Source of the DNA: Bacillota bacterium
GTDB lineage: Bacteria > Bacillota > Clostridia > Oscillospirales > Acutalibacteraceae
Direction of reading: 5' to 3'
Assembly: GCA_023391275.1 (NCBI GenBank)
Contig: JAEWBE010000103.1
Span: 1-40,646 of the forward strand
DNA length: 40,646 bases
Shown: positions 33,332 through 40,261 of the stretch, piece by piece
How positions within the stretch are numbered: position 1 is the stretch's first letter
Layout: the number at the start of each line of letters is the position of its first letter
Translations under genes and position numbers: made by a program
The notes under the pieces: model-generated
What the model saw: the letters and a program-made list of their open reading frames with translations, nothing else
Databases searched by the model: none
Told to the model about the DNA's origin: nothing

Positions 33332-33442
33332 ATGGCAGGGTTCTCCGTTTGTGACAGAGCGTCAAACGAAACCGTAAAAATATACAGAAAAGTCTGCGAC
33401 CTCAGAATGATCAGGCTGTGCCGAAGGATTTTGCATTCTTTC

Positions 33443-33471
33443 TTGACTTACGGGCGGAGAAGAAATACAAT
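33443..33471 (+). promoter_or_regulatory. Promoter of the aldose epimerase-like gene
   Basis: TTGACT (33443-33448) and TACAAT (33466-33471) with a 17-base spacer, about 60 bases before the gene. Confidence 0.7.
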
Positions 33472-33533
33472 AAATAAAAATGGAAAGTTCTGATAAATAC
33501 AAATGGAAAATTAATGATTACAAGGAGTGTGTC

Positions 33534-34418
33534 ATGAAGTATACGGTAAAAAATGATGAGATTACGGTTGCATTCAATACGTTCGGAGGTGAGCTGTCGT
33601 CCATAAAGGACAGCGGCGGCCTGGAGTATCTTTGGCAGGGGGACAAGGAATACTGGAGTGGGCGCGCTCCGGCTTTGTTTCCCATAGTCGGCGGCCTTCG
33701 GAATAAGAGGGCGGTCATCGGCGGCGACAAGACCTGCTGTATGGAGCGTCACGGAGTAGTGCGCAAGCTTGAATTTGATTTAGAGGAAATTACTGACGAT
33801 TCCATCACTTTTTCTGTCTGCTCCAACGAACAGACAATGGAACGGTATCCTTACCACTTTAAATTTATGATTCAATATCAATTGAACGGAAAAGATCTTA
33901 CCACGAAATATACGGTAATCAATAAGAATGATATTGTCATGCCTTTTCAGATCGGCGGTCATCCGGCCTTTAACTGCCCTTTGAGCAGGGGAGAACATTT
34001 TGAGGATTACGTTGTGGAATTTGACCAGGCCGAGACGGCGGACTGCCCCACTCCCGTGCCGTCCACCGGGCTGGTGGATGTTGCAAAACGCACCCGGATG
34101 CTGAACAATGAGAGAGTCTTAACGATGAATCATGATTTGTTCAAAGTGGACGCTGTTATTTTTGATGGGCTTAAATCAAGGAAGGCAAAGCTGTACAATC
34201 CGAAAACAGGAAGAGGAGTCCTGTCCAGTTTTGCTGATTTTAACAATCTGCTGGTCTGGTCCAGCCCTAACGGCGGTCCGTTTGTCGCGCTGGAGCCATG
34301 GAGCGGGCTGTCCACCTGCAGCGACGAGAGCGATATCTTTGAGGAAAAGCGCGGGGTGTATTTGTTGCCGGCGGGTGAAAGCAAATCCTTCTCCTTCACG
34401 ATTACTGTTTTGAATTAA
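33534..34418 (+). CDS. Aldose 1-epimerase family protein (LacX-like)
   Basis: The 294-residue protein has the galactose-mutarotase fold: ALFPIVGGLRN near residue 45, then GGHPAFNCP (about 143-151) with the catalytic histidine, and a C-terminal LEPWSGLS segment. It interconverts alpha and beta forms of an aldose or related hexose derivative. The start is ATG 33534 with AAGGAG six bases upstream; the open frame back to 33480 has no ribosome site. It precedes a LacI regulator and a xylulokinase but is separated from them by 355 bases, so it is probably its own unit. Confidence 0.88.
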   Translation: MKYTVKNDEITVAFNTFGGELSSIKDSGGLEYLWQGDKEYWSGRAPALFPIVGGLRNKRAVIGGDKTCCMERHGVVRKLEFDLEEITDDSITFSVCSNEQTMERYPYHFKFMIQYQLNGKDLTTKYTVINKNDIVMPFQIGGHPAFNCPLSRGEHFEDYVVEFDQAETADCPTPVPSTGLVDVAKRTRMLNNERVLTMNHDLFKVDAVIFDGLKSRKAKLYNPKTGRGVLSSFADFNNLLVWSSPNGGPFVALEPWSGLSTCSDESDIFEEKRGVYLLPAGESKSFSFTITVLN

Positions 34419-34692
34419 ATGCACAATCGATTTATTGAAGAATGAATCAGAAATAAGGGGTGGCGGCAGGAAAACTGCTTCCAGCCCTTACTTTATCTGC
34501 CATGGTACAAAAATATAGATCGTAATTCTTCAATCATGGAATAAAAAATAATATAAATTGCTCAGCAGCGTAAGAAAATAACATGGACAAATCATAGGCA
34601 CAAAGCACGAAGGATACTTAAGAATTCATTGTATTAAATACATAAAAATGCGGAAAGTTTATATACATAATTATAAAAAGATTGATATGGTC

Positions 34693-34720
34693 TTGACTTC
34701 TAAACTTCATTGATTATACT
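34693..34720 (+). promoter_or_regulatory. Promoter of the LacI-type regulator
   Basis: TTGACT (34693-34698) and TATACT (34715-34720) with a 16-base spacer. Confidence 0.65.
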
Positions 34721-34732
34721 AAAATAGAAAGC

Positions 34733-34759
34733 TGTGCTCGGGCACAATATACCCGGGTA
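34733..34759. promoter_or_regulatory. Adjacent palindromes, candidate operators of the LacI-type regulator
   Basis: TGTGC-TCGG-GCACA (34733-34746) and the perfect palindrome TACCCGGGTA (34750-34759) lie between the -10 box and the ribosome site of the regulator gene. LacI-family proteins commonly bind such centres and repress their own gene. Confidence 0.45.
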
Positions 34760-34773
34760 AGAGGTTAGGCGAA

Positions 34774-35799
34774 ATGGCAGTTACAATAAAAGATATTGCG
34801 AAAATCGCAAATGTTTCCAGGGGGACAGTTGACAGAATCCTGAATAACCGGGGCGGCGTAAAGCGCGAGGTGGAACTGCGCGTCAAAAAAATTGCATCTG
34901 ATTTGGGGTACAGACCCAACCGGGCGGGCAAAGCGCTGGCCGCGAGGAAAAAACCGATTAAAATCGGGTGCCTGTTGCCGGGCGTGGATAATCCCTTCTT
35001 TGATGATGTAATTGCCGGGCTGCGCGCTGCGGAGAGGGAAGTCGCGGATTGCGGCGTTTCCGTGGAGTTGATCACTTTAAAAGGTTATAACGTGGAAGCG
35101 CATCTTGAGGCGATTCAAAGCCTTGTGAATCTTGGAGCCGATGCGCTCTGCCTGACTACTGTAGACGTACCCGCCATAACGGACAAAATCAACCAGCTTG
35201 TCGCCGGCGGGATTCCGGTTGCAACCATTAATTCCGACGTCAGCGGGACTTCAAGGCTGTTCTATGTGGGCTGCGATTATATCAAGGGCGGGAAGGTTGC
35301 GGCAGGCATGCTGTCAAGCATACTGAAAGGGAAAGGACAAATACTGATTGTTACCGGTTCTATTAAGATGCAGGGCCATAACAGGCGTATCCGCGGCTTT
35401 TGCAGCGAAGCGCAGGAAAGCAAAATGAATCTTTCAATTACGGATGTGGTTGAAGGTGAGGATGATGATGAAACCGCATACCGTTACACGAAAGAATCGC
35501 TGAAGCGGTTTCCCGATATCAACAGCATTTACATAACGGCAGCCGGTGTGGCGGGCGTATGCAGGGCTGTGGAGGAACTGGGGCTTTCAAAGAAAATTTG
35601 TTTGGTTTGTTTTGATGATATTCCGGCAATCCGAAAAGCGATATGCAGTGGAACCATTAATGCGACAATCTGTCAGGAACCGTTCGAACAGGGGTATCAG
35701 GCTGTCAGGTTGATGTTTGATTATTTTATTGAGGGTGTCGTTCCAGAAGATGGGACTGTTTATACGAATAATGTAATCAAAATAAAGCAGAACATTTAA
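34774..35799 (+). CDS. LacI/GalR family transcriptional regulator
   Basis: The 341-residue protein begins with a classical LacI helix-turn-helix (TIKDIAKIANVSRGTVDRIL, residues 4-23) and hinge (LGYRPNRAGKALAARK), followed by a sugar-binding domain of the periplasmic-binding-protein type (KIGCLLPG... PFFDDVIAGL). It probably responds to a pentose or related sugar since a xylulokinase gene begins 55 bases after its stop. Ribosome site AGAGG. Confidence 0.93.
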   Translation: MAVTIKDIAKIANVSRGTVDRILNNRGGVKREVELRVKKIASDLGYRPNRAGKALAARKKPIKIGCLLPGVDNPFFDDVIAGLRAAEREVADCGVSVELITLKGYNVEAHLEAIQSLVNLGADALCLTTVDVPAITDKINQLVAGGIPVATINSDVSGTSRLFYVGCDYIKGGKVAAGMLSSILKGKGQILIVTGSIKMQGHNRRIRGFCSEAQESKMNLSITDVVEGEDDDETAYRYTKESLKRFPDINSIYITAAGVAGVCRAVEELGLSKKICLVCFDDIPAIRKAICSGTINATICQEPFEQGYQAVRLMFDYFIEGVVPEDGTVYTNNVIKIKQNI

Positions 35800-35854
35800 A
35801 GCTGAGGCAGATGTTTTTGTGGGTTTAAAAAATACTTTAAATGGAGGATTTAAT

Positions 35855-37372
35855 ATGAGCTCAAAATGTATTTTGGGATTGGACGTTGGTACTTCGGGGT
35901 GTAAAGTGCTGGCTTTGGATGAGTTTGGCAGCATTCTTGGCACCGCGGTAGAAGAATATCCGTTATATACACCCAAGCCGGGCTGGTCGGAGCAGGACCC
36001 TGAGGATTGGTGGCAGGGGATAGTGACCGGAATTCAAAAGGTACTTAGCAAGCTCAGCGGGCAAAAAGTAGTTGCGATTGGCCTTTCCGGGCAAATGCAC
36101 GGAATGGTGCCGCTGGATTCTGAAAACCGGGTGGTGCGCAGGGCCATTCTGTGGAATGACCAGCGCACGGCGGGCCAGTGTGATGAAATCACCAATCTGG
36201 CCGGCGGTCTGGCATCTCTTTTAAGTTATACCAACAACCAAATGCTGACCGGATTTACAGGCGGAAAAATTCTCTGGATGAAAGAGAATGAGCCCGAAAA
36301 TTATAACAGGACGAAAATAATTGTAAATCCAAAGGATTATATTCGCTTCAGACTGTCCGGAGAATTTTTTACGGAAGTTTCCGACGCATCCGGTACCGGG
36401 TTGTTCAATGTGAAAGAAAGAAAATGGGCGACGGAGCTGATTCAAAAAATCGGATTGAATCCGGATATGCTGCCTGCAGCGGTCGAATCCACCGATGAAG
36501 CGGGCCGGGTCTGCCGTGAAGTCGCACAGCTGACCGGGATTCCGGAAGGAACGGTAATTTCCGGCGGCGGCGGGGACGCGGTCATCTCGACTACCGGCCT
36601 TGGCCTGATTAAACCGGGCAGAGTGGGAATTACGCTGGGTACCAGCGGCGTTGTCGCAATGGGACTGCCGGCTTATATGGACAATCCAAACGGACTACTT
36701 CAGGTTTCCTGTAACAATGCGCCCGGGACTTACCACGCCATGGGCGTTACATTGTCGGCTGCCGGTTCCTACCAGTGGTTTCGCAACGCGCTCGGAGAAT
36801 TTGAAACCGAGCAGGGGAAGGCGCTGGGGAAAAGTGCTTTTTACCTTTTGGATCAGAAGGCGGGTTCAACCAATCCCGGTTCGGACGGTCTGGTTTTTCT
36901 GCCCTATCTGATGGGTGAGCGGGCGCCGATTAATGACCCCGCAGCAACGGGTGCGTTTTTGGGAATTACTTCCCTGCACAGCAAGGGGCACTTCGCACGG
37001 GCTGTGATGGAAGGCGTGGCTTTTTCCCTGAAGCAGGTGTATGATTTAATTCTGAGCGTGAATCCGGATGTGCGCCCAAACGAGGTCGTTCTGGCGGGCG
37101 GCGGTGCCAACAGTAAAATCTGGCGCCAGATTTTTGCCGATGTTTTCAACTTGCCTGTACGTACTGTGTTCGGCAGCGCGGAAGGCGGCTCTTTCGGAGC
37201 GGCATTGGTTGCCGGAGTAACGGGCGGCGTGTGGAACAGCCTGACCGATACGGTGGCTTTGATCCGGCCTGAAAGTGAAACGCTTCCCGTCAGCGCGAGC
37301 GTACCCGTTTATGCGGCGCAGTATCAGAAATATATCAGGTATTATGATGCATTGAAGTGGAGCTACAAATAA
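35855..37372 (+). CDS. xylB: Xylulokinase (FGGY family)
   Basis: The 505-residue kinase converts D-xylulose plus ATP to xylulose 5-phosphate. FGGY features are clear: N-terminal phosphate-1 motif LGLDVGTSGCK, substrate motif GLSGQMHGMV, AILWNDQRT, and the C-terminal phosphate-2 and adenosine motifs (TLGTSGVV, LAGGGANSKIWRQI). The ATG at 35855 has TGGAGG seven bases upstream; the open frame extending to 35819 lacks one. Length matches the family. No xylose isomerase or transporter gene is in the window. Specificity for xylulose rather than another ketose is by similarity only. Confidence 0.9.
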   Translation: MSSKCILGLDVGTSGCKVLALDEFGSILGTAVEEYPLYTPKPGWSEQDPEDWWQGIVTGIQKVLSKLSGQKVVAIGLSGQMHGMVPLDSENRVVRRAILWNDQRTAGQCDEITNLAGGLASLLSYTNNQMLTGFTGGKILWMKENEPENYNRTKIIVNPKDYIRFRLSGEFFTEVSDASGTGLFNVKERKWATELIQKIGLNPDMLPAAVESTDEAGRVCREVAQLTGIPEGTVISGGGGDAVISTTGLGLIKPGRVGITLGTSGVVAMGLPAYMDNPNGLLQVSCNNAPGTYHAMGVTLSAAGSYQWFRNALGEFETEQGKALGKSAFYLLDQKAGSTNPGSDGLVFLPYLMGERAPINDPAATGAFLGITSLHSKGHFARAVMEGVAFSLKQVYDLILSVNPDVRPNEVVLAGGGANSKIWRQIFADVFNLPVRTVFGSAEGGSFGAALVAGVTGGVWNSLTDTVALIRPESETLPVSASVPVYAAQYQKYIRYYDALKWSYK

Positions 37373-37410
37373 ATTTTAATTTTTGTAATATGTCTTGCGG
37401 CAAAGTGAAA

Positions 37411-37444
37411 GCCTCCCATTGCAGAACAGACTGCACTGGGAGGC
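37411..37444. terminator. Bidirectional terminator between xylB and glyoxalase genes
   Basis: GCCTCCCATTGCAG pairs with CTGCACTGGGAGGC (one mismatch), a 14-bp stem with a 6-base loop between two convergent genes; T-runs are weak on both sides. Confidence 0.75.
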
Positions 37445-37480
37445 CGTATTATTTCTGAACCATTAAAACAAAAGCTGCTC

Positions 37481-37843
37481 TTAATGCAGAATCTCGAGCC
37501 AGTAACCGTCCGGATCCTCAATAAAGTAGATGCCTCTTTCGGAGTTTTCAAAGCAGATGCAGCCCATTTTTTTATGCAGGGCATGGGCTTCCTCGTTATT
37601 GTCCACATGGAACGCAATGTGGGTTTCGTTGTCCCCAAGCTGATAAGGCTGCTTACGGGCATGCAGACAGGTTAGCTCAAGCTGATAATCGGTCTGCCCA
37701 TCGCCAAGAAATACAAGCGTAAATGAACCGTCGGGAGCGCTCTTGCGCCGAACTTCCGTTAAACCGAGCGCTTCGTGATAAAAAGCAATGCTCTTATCCA
37801 AGTCAAGTACATTTAAATTAGTATGAAGAAATCTTGCGTTCAT
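37481..37843 (-). CDS. gloA: Glyoxalase I-like protein (VOC superfamily)
   Basis: The 120-residue protein has the VOC fold and resembles lactoylglutathione lyase. Candidate metal ligands are His7 (FLHTNLNV), a Glu in YQLEL, His in THIAFHVD and a Glu near the C terminus (YWLEILH), the set expected for glyoxalase I. It would detoxify methylglyoxal as a hemithioacetal. The ribosome site GGAGGT lies upstream of the ATG. It is a single gene convergent with xylB. Whether the thiol is glutathione or another is unknown for this organism. Confidence 0.87.
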   Translation of the reverse strand: MNARFLHTNLNVLDLDKSIAFYHEALGLTEVRRKSAPDGSFTLVFLGDGQTDYQLELTCLHARKQPYQLGDNETHIAFHVDNNEEAHALHKKMGCICFENSERGIYFIEDPDGYWLEILH

Positions 37844-37976
37844 TTCAATACCTCCGACTGATTATATTTAATTATATACAGTATACCCTGTGCCATTCTG
37901 TTTTTCAATAAGCGCAGGTGGTGATTCATCGTTATTAATGGGATGGGCTGATGCGCAGGCGGGAGCAAATTTTGTA

Positions 37977-37987
37977 ATAATATCGGC
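37977..37987. repeat. Extra half-site of the 38031 inverted repeat
   Basis: ATAATATCGGC matches the arm ATAATATCCGC at 38031-38041 in 10 of 11 positions, 54 bases upstream. Confidence 0.5.
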
Positions 37988-38030
37988 TGGTCACAGTCGG
38001 TTATTTCTTTCCATTTGCTGAATTTATGGT

Positions 38031-38055
38031 ATAATATCCGCAGAGCGGATATTAT
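38031..38055. promoter_or_regulatory. Perfect inverted repeat overlapping the promoter of the DUF1653 operon
   Basis: ATAATATCCGC-AGA-GCGGATATTAT has two perfect 11-base arms around a 3-base centre. The first arm covers the TATAAT box at 38030-38035 (extended by TGG before it), so a protein bound there would block transcription. No matching regulator is identified. Confidence 0.7.
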
Positions 38056-38082
38056 TGTGAATTTATGTTCCCGGCTCGTTGC

Positions 38083-38126
38083 CTGCCTGCAGGCGCCGGA
38101 GATGAACGAGGTTGTACTGCAGGCAG
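38083..38126 (+). promoter_or_regulatory. Leader hairpin of the DUF1653 operon
   Basis: CTGCCTGCAG (38083-38092) pairs perfectly with CTGCAGGCAG (38117-38126) around a 24-base loop in the untranslated leader, ending 15 bases before the first gene; an alternative pairing CCGGC/GCCGG (38071-38075 with 38095-38099) is also possible. Confidence 0.55.
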
Positions 38127-38141
38127 AATTCAGCGCAGGAA

Positions 38142-38372
38142 ATGGGGGGATATGTTATCGAAGAGATCAAAATCGGGCGGTATCGTCATTTCAAGGGCAA
38201 CGAATATCGGGTTTTGTGCCTTGCAAGGCATTCGGAAACGCTGGAACAGATGGTGGTTTACCAGGCGCTTTACGGGGAGCATGGAATATGGGTGCGCCCA
38301 GCTTCCATGTGGAATGAAATCGTGGAACGTAACGGAGAAACTTTTCGGCGGTTTTCTTACCTTGGAGAATAG
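38142..38372 (+). CDS. DUF1653 domain protein
   Basis: The 76-residue protein matches the small DUF1653 family (core IKIGRYRHFKGNEYRVLCLARHSE, then VVYQALYG, RPASMWNE), typically annotated as a hypothetical. Function unknown. The start is uncertain: ATG 38142 is the only in-frame ATG near the conserved core, but its ribosome site is poor (AGGAA right before it). The better-looking GGGGGGAT lies before an ATG at 38152 in a different frame, so a start-site rearrangement or a frame error at the beginning is possible. It heads an operon with an ArsC-like and a flavodoxin gene. Confidence 0.8.
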   Translation: MGGYVIEEIKIGRYRHFKGNEYRVLCLARHSETLEQMVVYQALYGEHGIWVRPASMWNEIVERNGETFRRFSYLGE

Positions 38373-38438
38373 TGCTTTTAGCCCGCGCACGCAAAGCCGG
38401 CTTCATGATATCACAGCAAGGAGAAGCGGAGATTTAAA

Positions 38439-38774
38439 ATGAACATTCAGATTTTTGGAAAACCGAAGTGCTTTGATACAAAGAAAGCGGAGCGCTATTT
38501 TAAGGAACGCAAAATCAAATATCAAATGGTTGATGTAAGTAAATTTGGTATGAGCAAAGGCGAATACGGTTCTGTAAAAACAGCGGTCGGCGGTATGGAA
38601 GCGCTTATCGACCCGAAATCCCCCGATGCCCTGCTGCTAAAGTATCTTGCCTATGAAAATGACCGGGAAGCGAAGCTGCTGGAAAATCCCGGGCTGTTCA
38701 AAACGCCGATTGTACGCAACGGAAGGCAGGCTACGGTGGGGTACCAGCCGGAGGTCTGGAAAACATGGGAGTAA
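38439..38774 (+). CDS. ArsC/Spx-family thioredoxin-fold protein
   Basis: The 111-residue protein has the ArsC/Spx fold with a single redox cysteine (KPKCFDTKKAERYF, Cys11) followed by Thr at +3, and the C-terminal TPIVRNGRQATVG motif. A CxxC is absent, so it is more like ArsC-type YffB/Spx proteins than Bacillus Spx. It may be a glutaredoxin-dependent reductase or transcription factor partner; no arsenic genes are nearby. The ribosome site is AAGGAG. The stop is 23 bases before the next gene. Confidence 0.85.
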   Translation: MNIQIFGKPKCFDTKKAERYFKERKIKYQMVDVSKFGMSKGEYGSVKTAVGGMEALIDPKSPDALLLKYLAYENDREAKLLENPGLFKTPIVRNGRQATVGYQPEVWKTWE

Positions 38775-38797
38775 ATTCACAGAGTGGGGGAAAGTGC

Positions 38798-39277
38798 ATG
38801 AAAATCTTAATTGCATATGCCGGGAAAACAGGAACGACTGAAAAATGCGCAAGGCTTCTTGCAGAAAAGCTGCCGGATGCAGCGGCTGTCGATTTGAATC
38901 TTCAAACACCGCAGGTTGCTTCGTTTGATACTGTGGTTGTGGGCGGCTCCATCCGCATGGGCCAGCTGCATTCAAAGGTGAAGAACTTTCTTGTACAGAA
39001 CACACAGAGCCTTAAAAGTAAAAAGACGGCCTATTTTATCTGCTGCGGTTCCGCGGAAAATGCCTCCGCGTTCTTTGCCAACAATTTTCCGAAGGAATTG
39101 CTGGAACGCGCCTGTGGCTGCGAATGCTTTGGTGGTGAAATGAAAATCGAAAATATGCACGGTGTTACCCGGCTGATGACGAAAATGATCCTTAAATCCT
39201 CTGCTGAAAAAAATGTGCCGCCCCCGCAGATCATTTATGAGAATATCGGCAAGCTGGCGGAAGAAATCATCCGGTAA
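38798..39277 (+). CDS. Flavodoxin domain protein
   Basis: The 159-residue protein has a flavodoxin fold: phosphate loop AYAGKTGTTEKCA (residues 6-18), then VVVGGSIRMGQLHSKV around residue 50, similar to HemG-type protoporphyrinogen oxidase proteins. It should bind FMN and act in electron transfer. The ATG at 38798 has GGGGGAAAG ahead of it; the longer frame starting at 38765 overlaps the previous gene. Followed by a strong bidirectional terminator. Confidence 0.87.
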   Translation: MKILIAYAGKTGTTEKCARLLAEKLPDAAAVDLNLQTPQVASFDTVVVGGSIRMGQLHSKVKNFLVQNTQSLKSKKTAYFICCGSAENASAFFANNFPKELLERACGCECFGGEMKIENMHGVTRLMTKMILKSSAEKNVPPPQIIYENIGKLAEEIIR

Positions 39278-39301
39278 AACCGTTCTGCTGAACTGACGCT
39301 G

Positions 39302-39338
39302 AAAAAACCGTTCCAGCATTTGCCTGGAACGGTTTTTT
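39302..39338. terminator. Bidirectional terminator between flavodoxin and MerR genes
   Basis: A 15-bp stem (AAAAAACCGTTCCAG with its complement at 39324-39338) with a 7-base loop; A-run before and T-run after give function in both directions. Confidence 0.94.
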
Positions 39339-39343
39339 TGGCC

Positions 39344-40081
39344 TTATTCTTTACAGTACTCCGCAATAGCGCGGCTTATAAATTCGGCCAGTCCGTCGCC
39401 GTATTTGTCGATGTTTTTTGTAAAGCGTTCATCCGCCACGTACATTTTACCCAGCCCGGAAAGTATTTCTTTGGAGCAATCGTAAAAATTCTTGGTGATG
39501 AGTGCCTGCCAATCGGCTACCAGCCGCTGTACCTCCGGTGACGCGGGGCTTTGATTCATGCTTGCGGCAAACGCCTTATAAATACGCTCCGATTCAGCGG
39601 AGATGCGCGCCCAGTCCTCCTTACCGTACCCTTTTGTCCTGCGGGCGCTCTCTTTGTAGGCTTCCGTGCCGCCCCAGCGTTCCTCTGCTTCTTTTGCGTA
39701 TTTCTGCTGCGCGGCCTCAATTTCACTCATATCAAATTCTTTAAAACTCATTTCAGATTCTCCCTTCAGCGTTTTGTCTACAAGGGCGATCAAATCATCC
39801 AATCGGCTGCGCTTCAAAAGGAGCAGCTTTTTGTGATTTGCCAGCGCCTTGCTTTGGTCAAAAGCAGGGTTGCTCAGAATCTTCTGAATCTCTTTCAGTG
39901 CAAAACCCAATTCCCGAAAAAATAAAATCTGTTGCAGCCGTCCAAGCGACCTGTTGTTATAAAGCCGATATCCGGCTTCGGTTATTTCATCCGGATGAAG
40001 CAATCCGATTTCATCATAATAATGCAGCGTGCGCACACTGATTCCGGTTAGCTTTGCAACCTCGCTGATTTTCATTTTCAT
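39344..40081 (-). CDS. MerR family regulator with TipAS-like C-terminal domain
   Basis: The 245-residue protein starts MKMKISEVAKLTGISVRTLH, the MerR helix-turn-helix, followed by YYDEIGLL and GYRLY wing motifs and a coiled coil. Residues about 120-245 match the TipAS antibiotic-recognition fold (WGGTEAYKES, then ADWQALITKNFYDCS). Such proteins (TipA, Mta, SkgA) activate exporter genes when bound to thiopeptide or other ligands. The start ATG at 40081 has AGGTGA five bases upstream; a GTG at 40090 lies on the ribosome site. A palindrome sits on its own promoter. No exporter gene is adjacent. Confidence 0.92.
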   Translation of the reverse strand: MKMKISEVAKLTGISVRTLHYYDEIGLLHPDEITEAGYRLYNNRSLGRLQQILFFRELGFALKEIQKILSNPAFDQSKALANHKKLLLLKRSRLDDLIALVDKTLKGESEMSFKEFDMSEIEAAQQKYAKEAEERWGGTEAYKESARRTKGYGKEDWARISAESERIYKAFAASMNQSPASPEVQRLVADWQALITKNFYDCSKEILSGLGKMYVADERFTKNIDKYGDGLAEFISRAIAEYCKE

Positions 40082-40098
40082 CTTTATCACCTGCCATA

Positions 40099-40128
40099 AT
40101 TATACTATAAACTATGACGCAGCGTCAA
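40099..40128 (-). promoter_or_regulatory. MerR-type promoter and operator
   Basis: On the minus strand, TTGACG (40128-40123) and TATAAT (40104-40099) are 18 bases apart, longer than the usual 17, as MerR-controlled promoters often are. The palindrome TGACG-CTG-CGTCA (40127-40115) overlaps the -35 box and resembles operators of TipA/Mta proteins. Confidence 0.7.
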
Positions 40129-40204
40129 AGTCAATAGGAAAATATAAAAATTAAACGGCGAAGATCACGGATGATTGTCTATGGGTATAAGGGTCGGACA
40201 AATA

Positions 40205-40240
40205 AAAAGAGCATGATGCAATTTTCTGCATCATGCCCGG
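40205..40240 (-). terminator. Rho-independent terminator of the right-edge gene
   Basis: Read on the minus strand, GCATGATGCA (40236-40227) pairs perfectly with TGCATCATGC (40220-40211) around 6 bases and is followed by a T-run (CTCTTTTTATT). Confidence 0.87.
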
Positions 40241-40261
40241 CCATTAAAGTAAAAAGCAATA

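Larger units (their letters stand above)
34419..34773. other. Intergenic region before lacI-type regulator
   Basis: About 355 bases without a gene. It holds an imperfect hairpin at 34454-34490 (TAAGGG/CCCTTA, possible weak terminator of the epimerase gene), a long AT-rich stretch with nothing recognisable, the promoter at 34693-34720 and two short palindromes at 34733-34759. Confidence 0.6.
37844..38141. other. Intergenic region before the DUF1653 operon
   Basis: About 300 bases holding two elements with strong symmetry: a perfect inverted repeat over a TATAAT box (38031-38055) with an extra near-copy at 37977-37987, and a 10-bp leader stem (38083-38092 with 38117-38126). Confidence 0.7.
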
